Shown: piece after piece, positions 23,701-30,773 of the stretch
Layout: each line of letters opens with the position of its first letter
How positions within the stretch are numbered: the first letter of the stretch is position 1
DNA from: Streptomyces akebiae
Lineage (GTDB): Bacteria; Actinomycetota; Actinomycetes; Streptomycetales; Streptomycetaceae
Assembly (NCBI RefSeq): GCF_019599145.1
Contig: NZ_CP080647.1
Span: 7,378,001 to 7,442,000, forward strand
Direction: 5' to 3'
Length of the DNA stretch: 64,000 nucleotides
The notes under the pieces: generated by a model
Database searches by the model: none
What the model was told of the DNA's origin: nothing
What the model saw: only the letters and a program-made list of their open reading frames with translations
Position numbers and translations under genes: made by a program

Positions 23701-24383
23701 GCGGGTTTCTCCGCCAGGGCGGCGCTGAGTGCGGTGAGGCTGCCGGAGCTGAGCACCCGCAGCTCCGCCCGGCCCGGGACCCGGGACACGGCAGCCGCCA
23801 GCCGCGCCGTCTCCGCGTCCAGGTCGAGCAGGGGCTCCCTGCGGCCGGGGGCCTTGCGGGGCCCGGCGAGCAGGACGAGCAGCCGCAACGGCCGGTCCGG
23901 TCCGCCAAGGGATGTGGGCGCGTGGTGGTCGCCGAAGCTGCGGTAGGGCCGGATGGTCGGATGGAGCGCCAGGGGTGCCGACTGGCCGGGCAGGGTCAGT
24001 GCCTCCCACGGCAGGCCGTCGAGCCGGCCCTGCTCCGCCTCGATGACGAGCGGCAGGCCGTGCTCCTTCGCCGCCTCGCCCTGCGACGCCGTGGCGAGGG
24101 CGCGGACCGCTCGGGCGCCCACCGCCTCGGCGAGCAGACCTCCCAGACGCCGCATCAGCTGCGGTGGTGGGACGCCGGTCGTGCGGGGGCGGGCGCCCCG
24201 GCCGGCGGCCTCGTACGCCCGGTGCAGTGCCTGGACGGTCTCCGCCAGTGCGAAGGACACGTCTGCTCCGGGACCTTCGGCGACGGTTTGCGTACCAGCG
24301 CTGAGGGTGACGGCGGCATGCCGGATCCGCAGCCTCCAGTGCGCTGGGCCGGGGTGTGCAGCCGGCGCCGCTTCATCGGGCAC
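20748..24383 (-). CDS. CHAT protease / NB-ARC ATPase / TPR protein
   Basis: 1211 residues in three parts. Residues ~130-400 form a caspase-like CHAT domain with the catalytic pair H236 (CHARPGE) and C277 (LAGCSTAS). Residues ~410-620 are an NB-ARC-type P-loop ATPase with GVGGVGKT at 432-439 and a VVLDDFE Walker B. Residues ~830-1205 are TPR repeats (AEHQLGSVEHEQGDHRIARARYSRA type units). This STAND architecture resembles plant R proteins and bacterial anti-phage sensors: TPR senses, NB-ARC oligomerises, CHAT cleaves. A Gly/Thr/Glu repeat linker sits near 750. GTG 24383 has AGGAGG 6 bases upstream and overlaps the preceding gene by 11 bases. Confidence 0.85.
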   Translation of the reverse strand: MPDEAAPAAHPGPAHWRLRIRHAAVTLSAGTQTVAEGPGADVSFALAETVQALHRAYEAAGRGARPRTTGVPPPQLMRRLGGLLAEAVGARAVRALATASQGEAAKEHGLPLVIEAEQGRLDGLPWEALTLPGQSAPLALHPTIRPYRSFGDHHAPTSLGGPDRPLRLLVLLAGPRKAPGRREPLLDLDAETARLAAAVSRVPGRAELRVLSSGSLTALSAALAEKPADVVHIVCHARPGELLLEDEAGDRDPVTADALWRALCAAHGVPAVVLAGCSTASSVSRSATGPEPAHHSRFLPGLAQSLTQSGVPAVVAMSAPVRDTYAGALMADMYAALAAGRPLWEALHDARTEQERLRRAGNDWLPEWHVPLLFAGPRTQAVEPDRGDASTGAASPEVPLALPLGSFVGRRAQLRVALNTLADDGTGLVVHGVGGVGKTAFVGELLRLRASSAPPVLLKGPVGPDEILRGAADALAGETDDPRMFELVDAEQPWSGRLAALAHLTGTDAHAGAAAEARPTAAGSTRSLTVVLDDFEANLTRDPEGRTRFTDPELADFLTAWTTLLTGASLVIVSRHPLPTTAGPASRRLRRLPLPPLTPDETDLMRLRLPLSRKLPRTKWQEIRQVVGGHPRTYAYLEALLGAGRPTDDLVARVGRLNGGLDAARARVRGQVRPALREALSLTAADTLLGDLLSSLDPTSRALLHRAAVHRVPVPASAFTGSGDAEGSGGTGDTESTEGTGDTEGTRARLDALAASGLLAEDGTGPAGAPLWSVHRWTAAELDRLDPRAAHDAHRRAAAYTEEIFSDTGLPEPVRIDAAFESLHHLVAVQLHREAGVLGRRLCGVLHARGRWTTERALCRRMLEWSEPGTESEAIVHRQLGLIARDRGDMKEAREHLERALSVSTAAGDRLGIAYAEHQLGSVEHEQGDHRIARARYSRARTAFHELGLERDAAAALYQLSMLNADSGRPAEARAGFEEAQEIFTRLEDLGAVSACHRSLAFLAEDDGDLDTAMAHCRSALGLCERTGDVAQAEELRNQIGTLYVLTENYEAAHAEFDAALRSATARDATEEMARSHQHLGVCAERMGALEIAEEHTRTALELNRELERVAAQAQCLRRLAGLARLRGRPAYGLSYARRALVLLGRTDETTYRPDTYLTIGDCLRDLGRLTQARRFYTSGLHGARNTHTAEGARAALAELEVDSKQKEGEQ

Positions 24384-25128
24384 AGGGATCCTCCTGCGCG
24401 TGGACGGTTTTCGGGGTGGTGGCGGCGCCCGCCTCGCAGACGTACACGACGGTCGGTTTCTCCTTCGCGTCGAGTGGCGCGGTGACGTAGAGGACGGCAC
24501 CGGTGAGGACCAGCAGGGAGGCCAGCAGGGTGTCCCGCCGGGCCCGCTTCAGGGACTGCCGCACCTGCCAGGCGTGGATCCAGGCGAGCAGCCGCTGCTG
24601 CAGGCGCTGGATCAGCAGCGCGTTCCGCCGGGCCACGGCTGCCTCGTGGGCCAGAAGACGCTCTCGCGCGGGATCGCTCTCACGGGCCAGCAGGGCTTCG
24701 AGGCGGGCCGCCACGGTCAGCCGCAGACGGCGCTCGCGCCGCAGGGTGGCCGGGTCGGTGGCGTGAGGGCCGTAGAAGTCGGCGGGTGATCGGTCGATCA
24801 GCTTCCGCAGCCCGTCCAGTTCCGGCGCGCCGAGATCGTCGAACGTCGCCGTCCGGGGGCTGAGCACCTCGCTGGCGCGCCACACCACCCAGGCGACCCC
24901 CGCGACGGCCAGCAGCATGCCGCCGGCCGCCGCGACCACGTCTCCCGCGTCGTCCAGGTCCTTGGCGACGACGAGTGGCCCGCCCGCCAGCACCAGAGCG
25001 CCGACTCCCGCCGCTGCCGCGGTGATCCAGCGCGCCGTGGCGCGCATGTCGGCGACGGAGGCCCGCAGATCGGCGAGAACGGGGTCGGGGACAGGGTCGC
25101 CGGCCTGCGGCTCGGCCGGGGTGCTCAT
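24373..25128 (-). CDS. Membrane protein paired with the CHAT/NB-ARC protein (251 aa)
   Basis: Three hydrophobic segments are visible: two close together near residues 35-85 (WITAAAAGVGALVLAGGPLVV, MLLAVAGVAWVVW) and one near 215-230 (LLASLLVLTGAVLYVTA). A long basic helical stretch (residues ~120-205) lies between them. No named family was recognised. It begins with an ATG overlapping the upstream 73-aa gene (ATGA) and ends inside the CHAT gene, so it is co-translated. It may be the membrane anchor, target or regulator of the CHAT protease. Confidence 0.7.
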   Translation of the reverse strand: MSTPAEPQAGDPVPDPVLADLRASVADMRATARWITAAAAGVGALVLAGGPLVVAKDLDDAGDVVAAAGGMLLAVAGVAWVVWRASEVLSPRTATFDDLGAPELDGLRKLIDRSPADFYGPHATDPATLRRERRLRLTVAARLEALLARESDPARERLLAHEAAVARRNALLIQRLQQRLLAWIHAWQVRQSLKRARRDTLLASLLVLTGAVLYVTAPLDAKEKPTVVYVCEAGAATTPKTVHAQEDPCAR

Positions 25129-25346
25129 CCCGGGAGGGGAGGGTGGTCGTCCGGTCCGGGGAAGTCCTCGTCGTCGCCGCGCAGGTCGGGCGGCGCCTGG
25201 TCGTCGGGGAGTTCTTCGTGCCGCACCCATGCGGTGCCGTTGAAGTACTCCACGTTCGGGCCGTAGAACCGGATGTCGCCCTCTTCGGGCTGCTGTGGTG
25301 GTGAACCCATGACGGGATTATCCGCAGAGTTGGGGTCAGTTGGCAT
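25125..25346 (-). CDS. Small acidic protein heading the CHAT operon (73 aa)
   Basis: A 73-residue Pro/Asp-rich protein with one short ordered core (DIRFYGPNVEYFNGTAWVRHEEL) flanked by disordered acidic tails. The WxxH-containing core resembles the short DUF2510-like or SH3-like segments of Streptomyces adaptors, but no firm match was found. It is first in a three-gene overlapping operon with the membrane protein and the CHAT protein. It is divergent from the 144-aa gene. Confidence 0.55.
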   Translation of the reverse strand: MPTDPNSADNPVMGSPPQQPEEGDIRFYGPNVEYFNGTAWVRHEELPDDQAPPDLRGDDEDFPGPDDHPPLPG

Positions 25347-25450
25347 CGAATGTGCTCAACTGGTGCTGTGTCGACGCCTATTGCCAGCGCTTGCTGTCGT
25401 CGCTTGTCGCCGTCGCCGAATCCCCGTCCCCTTCGTCGAAGGACTCCGCC

Positions 25451-25885
25451 GTGTACGACTTGACGCTCAGCACGCACGCCCGGGGTACCGTGATCGAGAG
25501 CCTGCACGGTCTGGTCGGGGCTTCCGGCCTCGTCACCACGGTGCAGACGACGGTCGGCCTGAACGACACGATCGGATCGATCATCGAGGCGGCTCCGCGT
25601 CTGTCGGAGGACCACGAGGTCAAGGCCAACGGGCTGATCGTGAGCCGCGTCGGGATGTACCGCATCGTCTGGGGCGTCGTCAGCCACCCCGACGGAAGCC
25701 TGGCGGTTCTCACCCCGATGCCTGCCTACGAGGGCCAGCCCTCCGACTGGATCCGCCACTACATGCGCGAGGTACTCGATCCCGTCATGGCTCTCTCCGG
25801 CCGCGGCCACCGCACCGGTGGAGGCGGCAACGGCACGGTGACCGACCCGGAGTTCGCGCGGGCGTTCAGGGAGGCATACGTCTGA
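25451..25885 (+). CDS. Hypothetical protein (144 aa) divergent to the CHAT operon
   Basis: GTG 25451 has GAAGGA 7 bases upstream and avoids overlap with the divergent gene; the frame is open further up to a TTG at 25340. The protein is alpha/beta with no membrane segment (LTLSTHARGTVIESLHGLVG, GLIVSRVGMYRIVWGVVSHPDG). No family was recognised. Its position between the CHAT operon and pglW suggests a defence accessory, as an inference only. Confidence 0.5.
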   Translation: MYDLTLSTHARGTVIESLHGLVGASGLVTTVQTTVGLNDTIGSIIEAAPRLSEDHEVKANGLIVSRVGMYRIVWGVVSHPDGSLAVLTPMPAYEGQPSDWIRHYMREVLDPVMALSGRGHRTGGGGNGTVTDPEFARAFREAYV

Positions 25886-26030
25886 CCCGGAGCCCGCGAG
25901 CAGGGGAATATCCTGTTTTCCCGTCCTTCACCGCCTCTTTTCACGGTCCGGCCAGCCACTAGGATCTGCGTCGAGGGTCCGATCACGGGGAACGGTCGCC
26001 CTCGCGGGACACGACGAGCGGGGAACAGGC

Positions 26031-29000
26031 ATGCGGGAAGGCCGGTGGGTCACGGTCACCGAGTCCGAGTTCGATCACGAACGCCGCGGCCTGGAGGCGA
26101 TCCGGGAGAAGCTCCCGGACTCCGACCCCTGGCGTGCCTGGTCGAACTTCACCTTCACCGCGAACACCGGCCACGTCCGCGAGGTCGACCTGCTCGTCGT
26201 GGCCCCCGGCGGCGTCTGCATGATCGAGCTGAAGGACTGGCACGGCTCGGTCACCTCCGAGAACGGCACCTGGGTGCAGACCACGCCCGGCGGCCGCCGC
26301 CGTACGCACGGCAACCCGCTGCACCTGGTCAACCGCAAGGCCAAGGAACTGGCCGGCCTGCTCGCGCTGCCCGGCAACAAGCGGGTCTGGGTCGCCGAGG
26401 CCGTCTGCTTCACCGACAACGGCCTCCGCGTACGGCTGCCCGCCCACGACCAGAACGGCGTCTACACCGTCCCCCAGCTGGTCGAGATGCTCAAGCAGCC
26501 CCCACGTGACGAGCGGCGCCGCGTCACGGCGATCGGCTCGCGCGAGATCGAGGCGGCCCTCAAGAACATCGGCATCCGCAAGAGCGACGCGCAGTACAAG
26601 GTCGGCCCGTACGAGCTGCAGCGGAAGTCCTTCGACTCCGGGCCCACCTGGGCCGACTACCTCGCCCGCCACAGCGACCTGCCCGAGGCCGCCCGCGTCC
26701 GCATCTACCTCAGCGAGCGCGGCTCCGACGCCTCCCTGCGCCAGTCCGTCGAGAACGCCGCCCGCCGCGAGGCCGCGGTGCTGGGCCGGTTCAAGCACCC
26801 GGGCGCCGTCCAGCTCAAGCAGTACTTCCCCTCCGGGCACACCGCCGGTCCCGCGCTGATCTTCGACTACCACCCGGACACGTTGAAGCTGGACGAGTAC
26901 CTGGTCCAGTACGGCGAGAAGCTGGACATCCTCGGCCGGATGGCGCTGGTCCGCCAGCTCGCCGAGACGATGCGCTCCGCGCACGCCAGCCGCATCCACC
27001 ACCGGGCGCTCGCCGCCCGCTCCGTGCACGTCGTCCCCCGGCCGCGCGGCCGCAAGGGCCGGGCCGTCGGGGAGGAGGCCGCCTGGCTGACTCCGGACCT
27101 CCAGATCTCCGACTGGCAGATCGCCACCCAGCGCAGCGGCGACTCCTCGCAGGGCCAGGGCATGACCCGCTTCGCGCCGACCGCCCTGTCCGCGATGCAC
27201 CTGGCCGACGACGCCGACGCCTACCTCGCCCCCGAGCTGACCGCCCTCAACCCCGACCCGGTCCACCTCGACGTGTACGGGCTCGGCGTCCTCACCTACC
27301 TCCTGGTCACCGGCAAGGCCCCGGCCGCCAGCCAGGCCGAGCTGCTGGCCCGCCTGGAGGCGGGGGAGGGCCTGCGCCCCAGCTCCCTGGTGGACGGCCT
27401 GTCGGAGGACGTGGACGACCTGGTGCAGGCCGCCACCGCCTACCGGCCCGGCCAGCGCCTGTCCAGCGTGGACGAGTTCCTGGAGCTGCTGGAGGTCGTC
27501 GAGGACTCCCTGACCGCCCCCGCCCCAGCGGCCCCCGACACGGAGGCGCCCGGCGAGGAGGACGGGGCCCCCGCCGACAAGGACCCGCTGGAGGCCGTAG
27601 CCGGTGACGTGTTCGCCGGCCGGTGGGAGATCCGCCGCCGCCTCGGCACCGGCTCCACCAGCCGCGCCTTCCTCGTCCGCGACCTCCAGGCCGAGGCCCG
27701 CAAGACCCGCCCGCTGGCCGTGCTGAAGGTCGCCCTCTCCGACAGCCGGGGCGAGATCCTCGCCCGCGAGGCCGAGGCCATGGGCCGCCTGCGCCCCCAC
27801 TCCGGGATCATCCGCCTCGTCGAGCCCGAGCCGCTGCACATCGGCGGCCGTACGGTCCTGGCGCTGGAGTACGTCGGCGACGAACGCGACGACACCGGGC
27901 AGGGCGGCGAGGCCGGGTCCCGCCCGCGCCGCCGCGAGGAGACCGTCGCCCGCCAGCTCCGCGAGAACGGCCGCCTCCAGGTCGACCAGCTGGAGGCGTA
28001 CGGCGACTACCTCTTCGGCGCCGTCGACTTCCTGGAGGGCGAGGGCGTCTGGCACCGCGACATCAAGCCCGACAACATCGCCATCCGCATCCGCCCCAAC
28101 CGCACCCGCGAACTCGTCCTCATCGACTTCTCCCTCGCCGGCTACCCGGCGAAGAGCACCGACGCGGGCACCGACGGCTACCTCGACCCCTTCGTCGACG
28201 TCATCACCCGCGGCTCGTACGACTCGCACGCCGAGCGGTACGCCGTCGCCGTCACCCTGCACCAGATGGCCTCCGGCGAGCTGCCCAAGTGGGGCGACGG
28301 CAGCGTCCTGCCCCGCATGACCGAGGCGAAGGACTGGCCGTACCCGACGATCGCGGCCGAGGCCTTCGACCCGGCCGTACGGGACGGTCTCGTCGCGTTC
28401 TTCCAGAAGGCCCTGCACCGCGACGCGGCCCAGCGGTACCCCGAGCTGAAGCCGATGCGGGACGCCTGGCGCAAGGTCTTCCTCGACGCGTCCCAGACGG
28501 TCCCGTCCAGCCACCGGGCCCGCGCGTCGGCCCCGGCGCCCACGACGACCGGGGAGGGCCTGCCCGCCCAGGGCGCCGCCGCGGCGGCCATCGCGGACGC
28601 CGAACCCGAGAGCGCCGAGCAGCAGCGCGACCGGCTCGCCGCCGAGGTCACCCGGGACACCCCGCTGACCGTCTCCGGGCTCACGCTCGCCGCCCAGTCG
28701 TTCCTGTACGGCCTGGGCCTGACGACGGTCGGCGAACTGCTCGACCACAGCCGCCGCAAGCTCGTCAACGCCCCCGGCCTGGGCGCCAAGACCCGCAACG
28801 AGGTCCAGCAGCGGCAGCGGGAGTGGGGCGAGCGGCTGCGCGAGATCCCCGTCTCGCCGCTCACCCCGAAGGGACGGGCGGAGGCCAAGGAGGAGCTGGA
28901 GCAGCTCACGGCCGCCGAGTCGGCCCTGGTCGGCCACCTCGCCACGGGCGAGTCGGCGGGGACGCTGCCCGCCCGCACGCTGCGCTCGGTCAGCCTCGAC

Positions 29001-30773
29001 ACCCTCGCCACCGTCTTCGTGCCCGCCGTCAACAACAACGGCTCCAACCGCAACAAGGCGGAGATGGTACGGCTGCTGCTGCGCCTGCCCGACGAGCACG
29101 GGGTCCTGCCGGACATCGGCGTCTGGCCGAAGCAGAAGGACGTCGCGGAGGCCCTCGGGCTGAGCCAGGGCCGTATCCCGCAGATACTCAAGGACGAGCG
29201 CAAGCGCTGGAAGGCGGAGCCCGCCGTCCAGGCGCTGCGCGAGGAGATCATCGACCTGCTGGTGAGCATGGGGCGGGTCGCCTCGGCGGTGGAGATCGCG
29301 GACGCCCTGGCGGTCCGGCGCGGCACGCATCTCGCGGGGCGTGAGCAGCGGCGCGCGATGGCGCTGGCGGCCGTACGGGCCGTGGTCGAGGTGGAGCAAC
29401 TGGTCCCGCAGGAGGCCGAGTTCCAGCACCAGCCGAACCGCAAGGCGACGGACGAGTCCCTGGGCGCCGGCCTGCTCGCCCTCGACGTACGGGAGGACGA
29501 CGGCCCGGACACCCCGACGGCGCCCGGTCTGCTGGAGTACGCGACCCGCCTCGGCCGTACGGCGGACCGACTGACCAAGCTGGACACCCTGCCGACGGCC
29601 GCGACCGTCCTGGCCGAGCTGGGCGCGCTGACGGTGCCGCCGGGCGCGGTCAACTGGGACGAGCGGCGCATGGTGGAGCTGGCGGCAGCGGCCTCCGTGA
29701 ACGCCGCCGCCACTCCGCGCCTGGAGATCTACCCGCGCGACCTGCCGCTGGTCCGGGCGCTGCGCCTCACCCAGGCCGGGCTCGTCCGCTGGATCCCGGG
29801 CGTACCGGAGGGGCGGCAGCCCGGCCTGACGGGCGAGGACGTGCACGAGCGGGTGCGCGCCCGCTTCCCGGAGCTGGTCGTGGTGGACAGCCGGGGCGGC
29901 GCCTCCCACGAACTCCCGACGGGCGGCCCGCTCACCAAGGCCCTGCGCGACGCGGGCTTCGAGCTGTCGCTCAACACGCGCGAGGACACGGGCACGCTGC
30001 GCTACCTGCCGACGCGGGTGGACGACGCGTCCAGCTACCTCACGACGGGCGCGTGGCGCCAGTCGACGCGTACGGGCGCGGTGACGCGGTACGCCGACGA
30101 CCCGCAGCTCGCGGGCGCGGTGCGCGCGGAGGAACGGCTGCTCGCGTCGGCCCGCCGGGACGGGTACCGGGTGTTGACCGTACGGCAGCAGTTGGTACGG
30201 GACGCGGTGCGGGAGTTGGGCGCGGAGCGGCTGGGCGCGGGCGCGGTGTCGGTGACGGAGCTGTTCCTGGAGGCCCTGCACGCGCAGGTCACGCCGGGTA
30301 CGAAGCCGACCTGGGAGACCCTGCTCAAGGCGGACGCCGCCGAGCCGGGGTCGAAGGGCGCCGTGAAGTTCGCGGAGTACGTGCGGACGGCGTGGGGCGC
30401 GGTGGAGCCCAGGGTGGCGGAGCTGCTGGGCGACGGGGGTGGCGGTGGGGCTGGTCCTGTTGACCCTGCCGGTTCTGTCGGTCCTGTGCTGCTGACGGAG
30501 GCCGGGGTGTTTGCGCGGTACGACGCGATGGGCGTCCTGGACCGGCTGGCGTCGGCGGCCCGGCGGGGCGGGCGGGGGCTGTGGCTCCTGGTCCCGCAGG
30601 CCGACCCGTCGCGTGAGCCCCGGCTCGGGCAGGTGGCCGTGCCGTACCAGGCCGGCCTGGGGGAGTGGATTCAGCTTCCGGACACGTGGGTGGGCAACGC
30701 CCATCGCGGGTCCGGCGAGGGCGTGGCAAGTGCGGGTGCAAGTGCCAGTGGTGTCGAGGGAGACGTCAAGTGA
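26031..30773 (+). CDS. pglW: PglW: NERD domain + dual kinase-like protein (type 2 BREX)
   Basis: 1580 residues, as expected for PglW. Residues ~10-120 are a NERD nuclease-related domain (GHVREVDLLVVAPGGVCMIELKDWHG). Residues ~225-490 look like a protein kinase but have HRALAARSVHV at the catalytic loop (around H324), lacking the Asp, so this is a pseudokinase. Residues ~525-800 are an active-looking Ser/Thr kinase with LGTGSTSRAF, AVLKVAL, H675-R-D-I-K-P-D-N682 and D699-F-S. A helix-hairpin-helix (NAPGLGAKTRNEV) lies near 905-925. PglW is the essential kinase of phage growth limitation. It overlaps pglX as GTGA. Confidence 0.95.
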   Translation: MREGRWVTVTESEFDHERRGLEAIREKLPDSDPWRAWSNFTFTANTGHVREVDLLVVAPGGVCMIELKDWHGSVTSENGTWVQTTPGGRRRTHGNPLHLVNRKAKELAGLLALPGNKRVWVAEAVCFTDNGLRVRLPAHDQNGVYTVPQLVEMLKQPPRDERRRVTAIGSREIEAALKNIGIRKSDAQYKVGPYELQRKSFDSGPTWADYLARHSDLPEAARVRIYLSERGSDASLRQSVENAARREAAVLGRFKHPGAVQLKQYFPSGHTAGPALIFDYHPDTLKLDEYLVQYGEKLDILGRMALVRQLAETMRSAHASRIHHRALAARSVHVVPRPRGRKGRAVGEEAAWLTPDLQISDWQIATQRSGDSSQGQGMTRFAPTALSAMHLADDADAYLAPELTALNPDPVHLDVYGLGVLTYLLVTGKAPAASQAELLARLEAGEGLRPSSLVDGLSEDVDDLVQAATAYRPGQRLSSVDEFLELLEVVEDSLTAPAPAAPDTEAPGEEDGAPADKDPLEAVAGDVFAGRWEIRRRLGTGSTSRAFLVRDLQAEARKTRPLAVLKVALSDSRGEILAREAEAMGRLRPHSGIIRLVEPEPLHIGGRTVLALEYVGDERDDTGQGGEAGSRPRRREETVARQLRENGRLQVDQLEAYGDYLFGAVDFLEGEGVWHRDIKPDNIAIRIRPNRTRELVLIDFSLAGYPAKSTDAGTDGYLDPFVDVITRGSYDSHAERYAVAVTLHQMASGELPKWGDGSVLPRMTEAKDWPYPTIAAEAFDPAVRDGLVAFFQKALHRDAAQRYPELKPMRDAWRKVFLDASQTVPSSHRARASAPAPTTTGEGLPAQGAAAAAIADAEPESAEQQRDRLAAEVTRDTPLTVSGLTLAAQSFLYGLGLTTVGELLDHSRRKLVNAPGLGAKTRNEVQQRQREWGERLREIPVSPLTPKGRAEAKEELEQLTAAESALVGHLATGESAGTLPARTLRSVSLDTLATVFVPAVNNNGSNRNKAEMVRLLLRLPDEHGVLPDIGVWPKQKDVAEALGLSQGRIPQILKDERKRWKAEPAVQALREEIIDLLVSMGRVASAVEIADALAVRRGTHLAGREQRRAMALAAVRAVVEVEQLVPQEAEFQHQPNRKATDESLGAGLLALDVREDDGPDTPTAPGLLEYATRLGRTADRLTKLDTLPTAATVLAELGALTVPPGAVNWDERRMVELAAAASVNAAATPRLEIYPRDLPLVRALRLTQAGLVRWIPGVPEGRQPGLTGEDVHERVRARFPELVVVDSRGGASHELPTGGPLTKALRDAGFELSLNTREDTGTLRYLPTRVDDASSYLTTGAWRQSTRTGAVTRYADDPQLAGAVRAEERLLASARRDGYRVLTVRQQLVRDAVRELGAERLGAGAVSVTELFLEALHAQVTPGTKPTWETLLKADAAEPGSKGAVKFAEYVRTAWGAVEPRVAELLGDGGGGGAGPVDPAGSVGPVLLTEAGVFARYDAMGVLDRLASAARRGGRGLWLLVPQADPSREPRLGQVAVPYQAGLGEWIQLPDTWVGNAHRGSGEGVASAGASASGVEGDVK

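Noticed and set aside
25983..30704. 1573-codon open frame antisense to pglW
   Set aside because: Long antisense frames are expected opposite GC-rich genes with strong third-position G/C. The translation has no domain and low complexity, while pglW shows clear motifs.
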